From the NCBI GenBank assembly GCA_002493325.1, contig DKYL01000038.1:1-18055 (forward strand): a DNA stretch of 18,055 bases. The letters are read 5' to 3'. Position 1 is the first letter of the stretch; each line of letters starts with the position of its first letter. The notes below the pieces were generated by a model, which saw only the letters and a program-made list of their open reading frames with translations, made no database searches and had not been told where the DNA came from. Below, one piece after another: positions 6,789 to 13,538 of the stretch. The DNA is from Ruminococcaceae bacterium UBA7101 (lineage in GTDB: Bacteria; Bacillota; Clostridia; Oscillospirales; Acutalibacteraceae). The translations under genes were made by a program, and so were the position numbers.

Positions 6789-8903
6789 TTAGTCAATATA
6801 ATTAACAATATCTTTGTTAAGCTTATTAATAGTTATTATTTCATTAAAATCAACTCCGCGAATCTGAAGCGGAACACCCACATTCATAAAATATGCACCT
6901 GATTTAATATAGCTTTTGTCACGTATTGACAAGGAATACATCTCATCCTCATCAAGACCTGCAAACACAAGATTCATTGTTTTCTTATAAAATTTTGTAC
7001 CATTGGCTGCAAGGAAAGCAACACTTCGGGATTTATCCGCATTAACATACTGATTGAGCAGCACCTCATCCTCTTCAATATTAAGCAGCCTGTAAAGATC
7101 ACCGAACTGAACAATATCACGTATGGTTTTATAAACAGCAATATTTTTTTTGCAGATTTCCAAATCCTTGTCGCTGTACTTCGTCAGATTACCGCCAAGG
7201 CTCAAAGAACCCTGCATAGCAATATTAAATCTGAAATCAAGTGAGCAGGGCTTGTTATATCCGTCAATATCTGTCACCCAGCAGCGCATTGCTTTAATGG
7301 GTCTTAAAAGTGAATAACCTTTCTGAATGGTCATTCTGTCAATAGCATCCGTATTATCACTGGTCCATATCATATCAAAATGGCTCATTGCACCAAGCTC
7401 TGCCCTGCCGCCGCCTGATGCACAGGCTTCAATCTGCACATCGGGGTGCTTTTCCTTAAGTCTGTCGGCAATATCATAAACTGCCTTGGTATGCAGATAG
7501 GAATACATTTTAGGATTGTCAAGATTTTCTGCTCCAACCTCTGAAAAGGGTCTGTTCATATCCCACTTGATATACTTGATGTTGAATTCACTGAGCAAGT
7601 CGTCAATCATTTTGAACACATATTCCTGAACCTCAGGCATTGTCATATTGAGCACAAGCTGATGACGCAGTTCACTTGCCTGCCTTGTTTCAAAATGATA
7701 CGCCCATTCAGGATGATTTCTATATAAATCACTGTCGGGATTAACCATTTCAGGCTCAACCCACAAGCCGAAATCCATACCAAGCTTGTTTACATTATCA
7801 ATCAGTTCACCAAGACCGTTAGGGAATTTCTGCTTATTCACATACCAGTCACCCAGACCTGCCCTGTCATTTTTACGCTGACCGAACCAGCCGTCATCCA
7901 TAACAAAAAGCTCAACACCAAGTGAGGCTGCAATTTCAGCAAGGCGGGTCTGTCCGTCAACTGTAACATCAAAATAGGTAGCCTCCCATGAATTATAAAG
8001 CACAGGGAGTATTTCTTTATTAAACTGCTTTGGCAGAATATTTTCAACTGCAAATCGGTTCATCTGACGGCTCATATCGCCAAAGCCGTTGGTCATACCG
8101 CAATACACAACAGGCGTATCAAAGCTCTCCCCTGCCTTTATTGTGTGTGAAAAGTCAAAATCATTCATACCCATATGAACACGTGTGATACCGAATTGGT
8201 CACGGCTTGCACTGACTTTAAAATTGCCTGTATACGCAAGTGATGCAAAGTAGACTGCACCGCTGTTTTCATCGGCATTCTGTGATGCAATAAAATACGG
8301 CGAAGCCGTGTGATTGGAAGCACCCTTTCTGCTTTCCCACACAGCATAACCGCCTGTGAGCTCAGTGGTACATTCTGTAAATTCGCCGCCCCAGGCTCCG
8401 TTGGTATTTCTGAACACATAAGGCTTAACGGACGGAAGCGAAAATTCAGCACTGAAAAGTCTTTCACAGCTCACATCATCCTTGCCGTTATTTTTAACGG
8501 TAATAAATCTTTTGATAATATCAAAATCATCATAAATGCAATAGTTAAGATGAATCTCAACAGGATAATATTTATCCCTGAACATCAGAATCAAACTGTT
8601 TCCCGAATTTTTATAGCCTGTAAACGCAAGGTCAAGCTCACGGCAGCCATCGCTGAAATTCATTTTTACCGAACAGTCACGATAAACTGTTGAACCGAAT
8701 ACAGTCAATTCCTGCTTATACCAGTCAAGGAAGGAATGGTTTGAGTTTTCATCACCCGTAACAACCATTTCATAATCCTCACACCTGCACTTTTTACCCC
8801 AGTGAATATGACGGTTATAACCACGTGCATCAATACCGAAAGCATAGTGTGTATTTTTAGTTTCAAGCACAAAAACATTATTTTTCAGAATATGAACAGC
8901 CAT
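6789..8903 (-). CDS. Alpha-galactosidase, glycoside hydrolase family 36
   Basis: A 704-aa enzyme expected to hydrolyse terminal alpha-1,6-galactose from raffinose-family oligosaccharides or melibiose. It has the GH36 layout: N-terminal beta-sandwich (about 1-290), (beta/alpha)8 barrel (about 300-620) and a C-terminal beta domain. Signature motifs are FVMDDGWFGQR (about 334-344), KWDMNR with the predicted nucleophile Asp448, CASGGGR (about 494-500) and SDNTD with the predicted acid/base Asp516. Length matches bacterial GH36 (about 700-730). There is no signal peptide, so it acts inside the cell on imported sugars, yet no sugar transporter lies in the window. The start at 8903 is supported by GGAGAA just upstream; extension to a TTG at 8915 would swallow this site. 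A possible own promoter lies at 8922-8950. The 36-nt gap to the preceding gene also permits co-transcription. Confidence 0.95.
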   Translation of the reverse strand: MAVHILKNNVFVLETKNTHYAFGIDARGYNRHIHWGKKCRCEDYEMVVTGDENSNHSFLDWYKQELTVFGSTVYRDCSVKMNFSDGCRELDLAFTGYKNSGNSLILMFRDKYYPVEIHLNYCIYDDFDIIKRFITVKNNGKDDVSCERLFSAEFSLPSVKPYVFRNTNGAWGGEFTECTTELTGGYAVWESRKGASNHTASPYFIASQNADENSGAVYFASLAYTGNFKVSASRDQFGITRVHMGMNDFDFSHTIKAGESFDTPVVYCGMTNGFGDMSRQMNRFAVENILPKQFNKEILPVLYNSWEATYFDVTVDGQTRLAEIAASLGVELFVMDDGWFGQRKNDRAGLGDWYVNKQKFPNGLGELIDNVNKLGMDFGLWVEPEMVNPDSDLYRNHPEWAYHFETRQASELRHQLVLNMTMPEVQEYVFKMIDDLLSEFNIKYIKWDMNRPFSEVGAENLDNPKMYSYLHTKAVYDIADRLKEKHPDVQIEACASGGGRAELGAMSHFDMIWTSDNTDAIDRMTIQKGYSLLRPIKAMRCWVTDIDGYNKPCSLDFRFNIAMQGSLSLGGNLTKYSDKDLEICKKNIAVYKTIRDIVQFGDLYRLLNIEEDEVLLNQYVNADKSRSVAFLAANGTKFYKKTMNLVFAGLDEDEMYSLSIRDKSYIKSGAYFMNVGVPLQIRGVDFNEIITINKLNKDIVNYID

Positions 8904-8921
8904 AAAATTCTCCAATCAAAT

Positions 8922-8950
8922 ATAATAGTGTTATAAATATTATTTAACAA
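8922..8950 (-). promoter_or_regulatory. Possible promoter of the alpha-galactosidase gene
   Basis: On the minus strand: TTGTTA (8945-8950, overlapping the end of the upstream gene), 17-bp spacer, TATTAT (8922-8927). This would start transcription near 8915, about a dozen nt before the ATG. The hexamers are imperfect and the region is A/T-rich, so this is tentative. Confidence 0.4.
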
Positions 8951-9419
8951 GCTCAATGCACTGCTTGCCTGTTATATGCTCTAATGTAATTTTTACTGCA
9001 GCCAGAGCAGGAAAAGCCTTTTCCACCTCATCAGCAATACTGTCAAGACAATCAGGACAATATTTTTCGGATAGTACGGTTGCCGCTCTTTTGATTTCAC
9101 TATCCTCTTTTATTCTTTCAGCCCTGCCGAAGCAGACAACCGATTTATAATAGGTTGTAAATTTTTCCTGCACAACATCATCCTGCTTAATTACGCAGAC
9201 GGACACCTTATTATCCTTTTCAATTGCATCCAGCTTATGACCTGTTTTGGCACAATGAAAATATATAGTGCCGCTGTCGTACACATAATTAATAGGTATT
9301 GTATACGGATAACCGTAATCACCGTGAACTGCAAGAACCGCCGTTTTTCCCGATTCAAGGATTTCTTTACATTCATCAGCGGAAAGCTGCTGTTTTTTCC
9401 TTCTCATTTCTCTGAACAT
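8940..9419 (-). CDS. Pyridoxamine 5'-phosphate oxidase-like flavoprotein, NimA-related
   Basis: A 159-aa protein of the FMN-binding split-barrel superfamily. The sequence MFREMRRKKQQLSADEC at the start, then AVLAVHGDYGYPYTIPINYVYD, IYFHCAKTGHKLDAI and EKFTTYYKSVVCFGRA, is the characteristic pattern of the Pyridox_ox_2/NimA-like group, common in anaerobic Firmicutes. Members bind FMN (or other flavin-type cofactors) and act as small reductases or oxidases; some nim genes reduce 5-nitroimidazoles, but most have no known substrate. True PdxH activity is unlikely given the family. ATG at 9419 agrees with the usual N-terminus; AAGGG lies about 9 nt upstream. A promoter is visible at 9466-9494. It is the first gene of the minus-strand cluster leading into the GH36 gene; no functional link between the two is obvious. 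Confidence 0.88.
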   Translation of the reverse strand: MFREMRRKKQQLSADECKEILESGKTAVLAVHGDYGYPYTIPINYVYDSGTIYFHCAKTGHKLDAIEKDNKVSVCVIKQDDVVQEKFTTYYKSVVCFGRAERIKEDSEIKRAATVLSEKYCPDCLDSIADEVEKAFPALAAVKITLEHITGKQCIELVK

Positions 9420-9465
9420 TTTAAAATACCCTTAATAATAAAATCATTAGAATTTATCCATAAAC

Positions 9466-9494
9466 ATTTTAAACAATAATCACAATAAAATCAA
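9466..9494 (-). promoter_or_regulatory. Promoter of the NimA-like gene and probably the downstream cluster
   Basis: On the minus strand: TTGATT (9489-9494), 17-bp spacer, TAAAAT (9466-9471), start expected near 9459, about 40 nt before the ATG at 9419. A TGTGAT element falls inside the spacer and two more copies lie directly upstream (see the repeat at 9499-9529). Confidence 0.6.
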
Positions 9495-9498
9495 GTAA

Positions 9499-9529
9499 AT
9501 ATATCACATAAACCGATAGATATATCACA
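9499..9529. repeat. Direct repeat TGTGATATAT, 21-bp period, upstream of the NimA-like promoter
   Basis: On the minus strand the 10-mer TGTGATATAT occurs exactly twice (plus-strand positions 9499-9508 and 9520-9529), with starts 21 bp apart, i.e. two helical turns. A partial third copy, TGTGATTAT, lies at 9476-9484 within the promoter spacer. The phasing upstream of the -35 box suggests binding of an activator or repressor. TGTGA resembles a Crp/Fnr half-site, but the copies are direct rather than inverted. Confidence 0.4.
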
Positions 9530-9664
9530 AAAAATAATATTTTACCAACACAAAAACTACACATTATCCGCTATAATAAAAAAAGTTGGTTATTTTTAAA
9601 ATTTTTTTGCAACACTTTCGTGTTTTTTTGACACTTATAATATGGAGGGGTTTGTCAAAATTAA

Positions 9665-9697
9665 AAATAAAAAATCCGACTGTTTTAAAACAGTCGG
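9665..9697 (-). terminator. Intrinsic terminator of the XRE regulator gene
   Basis: A perfect 22-bp palindrome at 9676-9697 (GC-rich 7-bp outer stem, inner TTTT/AAAA) lies 29 nt after the stop codon of the XRE gene. On the minus strand it is followed by ATTTTTTATTTTT. Confidence 0.85.
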
Positions 9698-9726
9698 CAA
9701 AACAATACGAATAGGATACTTATTAC

Positions 9727-9969
9727 TTAAAAATCCAGAATATCGCTTAGTCTGACACCCAGTGCTTCACAAAAGATTTTCAAATCAATATCAGTAACAA
9801 AACGCTCTCCGTTTTCAACCCTTCGGATAAAAAAATTATCCACATCATAACCAAGAAGCTGCATTTTCGATGCAAGCTGTCGCTGAGAAAGCTTTTGAGC
9901 CTTTCTGATTTGTGCAAGCTTCTGCCCGCATAAATTATTACTTCCGTCAGGCGCCTTCACCTTAAACAT
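9727..9969 (-). CDS. Small XRE-family helix-turn-helix regulator (80 aa)
   Basis: An 80-aa protein consisting almost only of a Cro/CI-type HTH domain: LAQIRKAQKLSQRQLASKM (about 18-36) is helix 1 to the first helix of the HTH, and FFIRRVENGERFVTDIDLKIFCEALGVRLSDIL covers the recognition region and the closing helices. There is no effector or dimerisation domain beyond this. The ATG is preceded by AAGGGG about 9 nt upstream. The gene is divergent from the dlt-like operon, with 196 bp between start codons. This region holds a perfect 19-bp palindrome at 10038-10056, the most likely place for a dimeric HTH protein to act. It therefore probably regulates itself and/or the operon, by inference from position only. 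I find no convincing promoter for this gene. Confidence 0.88.
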   Translation of the reverse strand: MFKVKAPDGSNNLCGQKLAQIRKAQKLSQRQLASKMQLLGYDVDNFFIRRVENGERFVTDIDLKIFCEALGVRLSDILDF

Positions 9970-9997
9970 AGCAATCTACCCCTTATTTTACAATTTA

Positions 9998-10026
9998 TTG
10001 ACTTCAGTATTATTTTATGTTATTAT
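9998..10026 (+). promoter_or_regulatory. Best promoter candidate for the dlt-like operon
   Basis: TTGACT (9998-10003), 17-bp spacer, TATTAT (10021-10026); start expected near 10033, giving a leader of about 130 nt before the ATG at 10166. The 19-bp palindrome at 10038-10056 falls just after the start site. Confidence 0.55.
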
Positions 10027-10037
10027 TTGGGTGATTA

Positions 10038-10056
10038 TGTTGAACAGTGTTCAACA
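10038..10056. promoter_or_regulatory. Perfect 19-bp palindrome, candidate operator
   Basis: TGTTGAACAGTGTTCAACA has 9-bp arms around a single central G. It lies between the divergent XRE regulator and dlt-like operon, at about +5 to +24 relative to the predicted operon start, a classic position for repressor binding. It could instead fold as an RNA hairpin, but a stem with almost no loop and no T run argues for a protein site. Confidence 0.6.
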
Positions 10057-10106
10057 AAGTGTGGCTAAGTGCTGTTTTTGGGTGAATTATTAAAAACTGA
10101 TAAATT

Positions 10107-10126
10107 TTTGACAAATAATAGTCAAA
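10107..10126. repeat. Second inverted repeat before the dlt-like operon
   Basis: TTTGAC (10107-10112) and GTCAAA (10121-10126), 8 nt apart. It shares its arm sequence with the wider inverted repeat at 9626-9660 on the other side of the XRE gene. It could be a second regulator site or a chance feature containing a -35-like TTGACA without a good -10. Confidence 0.3.
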
Positions 10127-10165
10127 TCAGTTGAAATTAGTATAGCAATAAGGTAAAATACAGCT

Positions 10166-11671
10166 ATGAGAAATGTACTTGAATTTTTTGAAAAAACGAC
10201 AATTGAATATCCGGACAAAATCGGCTTTACGGACAGCAGCCGAAAAGCCACCTTCAGCGAGGTTATGAAAAACGCAAAAGCAATAGGAACATCCCTTGCT
10301 GAGAAAGGAACAAAAAGACCTGTTGCAATACTGATTGATAAAAGTGTAAACTGTATTGAAGCTATGCTCGGTGCAATGTATGCAGGTGATTTTTATGTGG
10401 TGGTGGATGTTCATTCCCCGGCAGACAGAATAGAGAACATCTTAAACACACTTGACGACCCTGTTATCATTACAGACAATGCAACTGCTGAGCTTGCTGA
10501 TTCAATAAACAGAGCCTTCTGTGTTTATGAGAAATTGATTGAAACAGATAAAAATGAGGACAAGCTTGCAGAAATACGCAGTCAGATGATTGATATGGAC
10601 ACAGCATACATCCTGTTCACCAGCGGCTCAACAGGTATGCCGAAGGGAACGGTTATCAGCCACAGAGCTTTAATCAGCTACATCAACTGGGTAACGGAGG
10701 AGTTCGGCTTTGACGAAACCACCTCCTTCGGCTCACAGACACCGCTTTATTTCAGTATGTCGGTTACAGACTTTTATTCCACAATTAAATGCGGCTGTAC
10801 CTATAATATCATACCTAAGGCAAACTTTTCATTCCCGTTGAATCTGATTAAATATCTTAACGATTATGAAATCAATACAATCTACTGGGTACCAACGGCT
10901 ATCTCCATCCTTTCAAACTGGAAAGCATTTGATGTTGAAAAGCCGAAGTATTTAAAAACGGTTTTGTTTGCAGGTGAGGTTATGCCTACCAAGCAGCTCA
11001 ATTACTGGATAAAAAATCTTGACAGCAGTATTACCTATGCCAACCTTTTCGGTCCGACAGAAACGACAGACATCTGCACCTTCTATGTTGTGGACAGAGC
11101 GTTTGCCGATGATGAAAGTCTGCCGATAGGAAAAGCCTGCACAAACTGTGATGTGTTTATTGTAAATTCTGATGGTGAAAAAGCAAAGCCCGATGAAGAG
11201 GGTGAGCTTTTTGTACGCTCAAGCTTTATGGCTGACGGCTATTATAAAAATCCTGAAAAAACTGCGGATGCATTTGTTCAGAATCCGCTTAACAGCTATT
11301 ACCCTGAACGAGTATATAAAACGGGTGACATTGTTAAGTATAATGAAAAGGGCGAATTAATTTATATCACACGCAAGGATTTTCAGATTAAACGAATGGG
11401 CTACCGCATTGAGCTTGGTGAGATTGAGGCAGGTGCCAACAGCGTGCCGAAGGTCAAAGCCTGTGCCTGTGTTTATGACAAAGAGGCTGATTGCCTTGCA
11501 CTCGTTTATGAGGGTGCAATCAAGGACAGCAGCATTGTGCTTGAGGCGGTAAAAAACAAGGTGCCTCCTTATATGACACCTGACAAGGTGTTAAGGATAA
11601 AGGAAATGCCTAAAAATGCCAACGGTAAAATTGACAGAAAAGCTCTTCAGAGCTTATATAAAGAATTATAA
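10166..11671 (+). CDS. DltA-like adenylation enzyme (AMP-forming, carrier-protein ligase), atypical substrate pocket
   Basis: A 501-aa stand-alone adenylation domain, the same length as DltA. It has the P-loop TSGSTGMPKG (152-161), GPTETTD (296-302), the YKTGD motif (384-388) and the catalytic Lys488 in NGKIDRK. Such enzymes activate a carboxylic acid with ATP and load it onto the phosphopantetheine arm of a carrier protein, here presumably the next gene. By alignment from memory with Bacillus DltA, the pocket is changed: Ser197 replaces the Asp that binds the substrate amine (FSMSVTDFY versus FDLSVMDLY), Ala269 replaces the Cys linked to D-alanine selection (LFAGEVMP versus MFCGEVLP), and Asp302 sits where DltA has Val. 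D-alanine specificity is therefore doubtful. The start is set by the family-typical N-terminus MRNVLEFFEKT; the AAGG site is weak and 12 nt away. First gene of a six-gene operon. Confidence 0.9.
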   Translation: MRNVLEFFEKTTIEYPDKIGFTDSSRKATFSEVMKNAKAIGTSLAEKGTKRPVAILIDKSVNCIEAMLGAMYAGDFYVVVDVHSPADRIENILNTLDDPVIITDNATAELADSINRAFCVYEKLIETDKNEDKLAEIRSQMIDMDTAYILFTSGSTGMPKGTVISHRALISYINWVTEEFGFDETTSFGSQTPLYFSMSVTDFYSTIKCGCTYNIIPKANFSFPLNLIKYLNDYEINTIYWVPTAISILSNWKAFDVEKPKYLKTVLFAGEVMPTKQLNYWIKNLDSSITYANLFGPTETTDICTFYVVDRAFADDESLPIGKACTNCDVFIVNSDGEKAKPDEEGELFVRSSFMADGYYKNPEKTADAFVQNPLNSYYPERVYKTGDIVKYNEKGELIYITRKDFQIKRMGYRIELGEIEAGANSVPKVKACACVYDKEADCLALVYEGAIKDSSIVLEAVKNKVPPYMTPDKVLRIKEMPKNANGKIDRKALQSLYKEL

Positions 11672-11694
11672 AATATATAAAAGAGGTAAAGAAA

Positions 11695-11925
11695 ATGGAA
11701 GAATTATTAGAAATTTTAGAGGAAATCAAGCCCGGTGTTGACTTTGAATGTGAAACGGGCTTAGTGGATAAGGGCATACTTGACTCATTAGCTATCATCA
11801 GACTTGTCAATGAAATAAGCGACGAATTTGATGTTGAAATTGCGGTAACGGATTTGGTACCTGAAAATTTCAACAGTGCTGAGGCTATTTATGAATTAAT
11901 TAAAAAATTAGAGGACGAAGAGTAA
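11695..11925 (+). CDS. Acyl/peptidyl carrier protein, DltC-like
   Basis: A 76-aa acidic four-helix carrier protein. GILDSLAIIRLV contains the phosphopantetheine attachment serine (Ser31) at the start of helix 2. The C-terminal VPENFNSAEAIYELI is the usual carrier-protein helix 3-4 region. It should receive the acid activated by the preceding ligase as a thioester and present it to the membrane acyltransferase, as DltC does for D-alanine. The size matches DltC (about 78-80 aa). Ribosome binding site GAGG lies 23 nt downstream of the ligase stop codon, before an ATG at 11695. Only 3 nt separate its stop from the MBOAT start, so the two are translationally coupled. The identity of the acyl group is unknown. 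Confidence 0.92.
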   Translation: MEELLEILEEIKPGVDFECETGLVDKGILDSLAIIRLVNEISDEFDVEIAVTDLVPENFNSAEAIYELIKKLEDEE

Positions 11926-11928
11926 GCT

Positions 11929-13518
11929 ATGTCAATCACTTCATTAGTTTTTGTCATTTTTGTGGCAATTGCCGGAGTAGTTTACTATCTTGTTCCCAAA
12001 AAGATGCAATGGATAGTATTACTCGTTGCATCTTTATTTTTCTACGCTATCTCCAGCACAGTTTTAACATTATTTATGATTGCATCCACTCTTCTGATTT
12101 ATCTGGGTGCATTAAAAATTCAGGGACTCAATGATGCGTTCAAAGCAAAAAAAGCCGAGCTTGAAAAAGCAGAACGAAAACAGCTTAAGGCTTCCATAAA
12201 GAAAAAGCAAAAGGCAGTGCTTACAGCAGTTGTTGTGCTTAACATTGCCATACTTGCAGTACTTAAATACGGCAACTTCTTCGGCGGAATGGCAAATTCA
12301 ATCATCAGCCTATTCACCCACGAGGATGTTATACCAACCTTCAGCTTTATTCTGCCGCTTGGAATATCCTATTACACCCTTATGGCAATCAGCTACATTG
12401 TTGATGTTTACAGAGGCACTGTCAAGGCAGAAAAAAATCCCTGCAGAGTGCTTTTGTTTGTAAGCTATTTCCCGCATATTATGGAAGGACCCTTTGACCG
12501 CTACGGTGCACTGGACAAGCAGTTCAGAGAACCGCACTATATTGATTATGATGTAGTTAAAAACGGTGCTTTGCTGATGCTTTTCGGCTTATTCAAAAAG
12601 CTTGTCATTGCCGACAGAATCGGTCTGATTGCATCTGGTGTTTTTGAAAAGCCCGATGAATTCAGCGGTACTGCCATTATCATTGCAATTATCGCCTACA
12701 CAATCCAGCTTTACTGCGATTTCTCAGGCTGTATTGATATTGTTGCAGGTGTCAGCGAAATGTTTGACATCAAGCTTGCCGAAAACTTCAGGCAGCCGTT
12801 CTTTGCACGCTCTATCAATGAATTCTGGAGAAGATGGCATATCACACTCGGTCTGTGGCTGAAGGAATATGTGTTCTATCCTGTCAGCCTTTCAGGCAGC
12901 TTTAAAAAGGTAAATACCTTTGCAAAAAAGCATATAAAAAATGAGTATTTTGTGCAGATGATACCTGCTGCTTACGCATTATTCTTTGTATGGTTCTGCA
13001 ATGGTATATGGCACGGCTCAAGCGGAAAATATATTTTCTACGGTCTTTACTACTACCTGCTGATGATGCTGGGTGAATTTACAAAGCCGTTAACAGACAG
13101 GCTGTGCACAAAGCTGAAAATCAACAAAGAAGCCAAGGCTTATCACCTGTTCCAGATGGTGAGAACATTTATTATCGTAAATTTCGGTATGCTTATCTTC
13201 AGAAGTGCCTCAATTTCCGAAAGCACAAATCTGTTTTTACAGATGTTTAAATCCGTAAGCTTTACCGATTTACTGCACAGAGAGGCAATCCCACACATTT
13301 CTTTCAGGGATTACCCCGTAATTCTGGTTGGTATTGCCGTTGTATTTATTATAGGACTTCTCAAAGAAAAGGGTCATAATATCAGAGAGGAGCTGGCACA
13401 GAAACCCCTTGTATTAAGATGGGTGCTTTACCTGCTGCTGATATTCTCCATTTTAATTGTCGGTATGTACGGCAATAACGCAGGCGGTGACGCGGCTGCA
13501 ATCTACGCACAATTTTAA
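11929..13518 (+). CDS. MBOAT family membrane O-acyltransferase, DltB/AlgI-like
   Basis: A 529-aa multi-spanning membrane protein with the MBOAT core. EFWRRWHITLGLWLKEYVFYPV (His303) and WFCNGIWHGSSGKYIFYG hold the conserved catalytic-type His362; QLYCDFSGCIDI and MEGPFDRY are further family motifs. MBOAT proteins accept an acyl group from a cytoplasmic thioester and pass it through the membrane to an extracytoplasmic partner. It is longer than DltB (about 400 aa) and closer to AlgI/PatA in length. A striking Lys/Glu/Ala-rich cytoplasmic loop (about 63-97, with KAKKAELEKAERK) follows the first two or three membrane segments and could dock the acidic carrier protein. No strong ribosome binding site precedes the ATG, consistent with coupling to the carrier-protein gene 3 nt upstream. 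The order ligase-carrier-MBOAT-SGNH indicates glycopolymer acylation. Confidence 0.95.
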   Translation: MSITSLVFVIFVAIAGVVYYLVPKKMQWIVLLVASLFFYAISSTVLTLFMIASTLLIYLGALKIQGLNDAFKAKKAELEKAERKQLKASIKKKQKAVLTAVVVLNIAILAVLKYGNFFGGMANSIISLFTHEDVIPTFSFILPLGISYYTLMAISYIVDVYRGTVKAEKNPCRVLLFVSYFPHIMEGPFDRYGALDKQFREPHYIDYDVVKNGALLMLFGLFKKLVIADRIGLIASGVFEKPDEFSGTAIIIAIIAYTIQLYCDFSGCIDIVAGVSEMFDIKLAENFRQPFFARSINEFWRRWHITLGLWLKEYVFYPVSLSGSFKKVNTFAKKHIKNEYFVQMIPAAYALFFVWFCNGIWHGSSGKYIFYGLYYYLLMMLGEFTKPLTDRLCTKLKINKEAKAYHLFQMVRTFIIVNFGMLIFRSASISESTNLFLQMFKSVSFTDLLHREAIPHISFRDYPVILVGIAVVFIIGLLKEKGHNIREELAQKPLVLRWVLYLLLIFSILIVGMYGNNAGGDAAAIYAQF

Positions 13519-13538
13519 AAGAGGACAAAGATATATTT

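Larger units (their letters stand above)
9420..9726. other. 307-bp A/T-rich intergenic region
   Basis: No convincing gene. It contains, from right to left, the terminator of the XRE gene (9665-9697), an inverted repeat with 8-bp arms TTTTGACA/TGTCAAAA (9626-9633 and 9653-9660, 19 nt apart) enclosing TATAAT, a small hairpin AACAC-TTTC-GTGTT (9611-9624), a 6-bp inverted repeat ACCAAC/GTTGGT (9544-9549, 9585-9590), the TGTGATATAT repeats, and the promoter of the NimA-like gene. The density of small symmetric elements is notable, but none has a known role. Confidence 0.6.

Noticed and set aside
8904..8915. TTG start at 8915 for the alpha-galactosidase
   Set aside because: It would place the GGAGAA ribosome binding site inside the gene; the ATG at 8903 is well placed after it.
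9607..9630. Hairpin AACAC-TTTC-GTGTT followed by T run as a plus-strand terminator
   Set aside because: The 5-bp stem is weak and no plus-strand gene ends upstream of it.
9642..9755. Short plus-strand frame starting ATGGAGGGG upstream of the XRE terminator
   Set aside because: It is only about 37 codons, low-complexity lysine-rich, crosses the terminator palindrome, and has no ribosome binding site.
10108..10136. TTGACA at 10108 as the main promoter of the dlt-like operon
   Set aside because: No acceptable -10 lies 16-19 bp downstream; the TTGACT-17-TATTAT pair at 9998-10026 is better.
10127..10414. 95-aa open frame on the minus strand across the operon start
   Set aside because: It is antisense to the conserved N-terminus of the adenylation enzyme and is rich in Cys/His/Phe, typical of a spurious frame.
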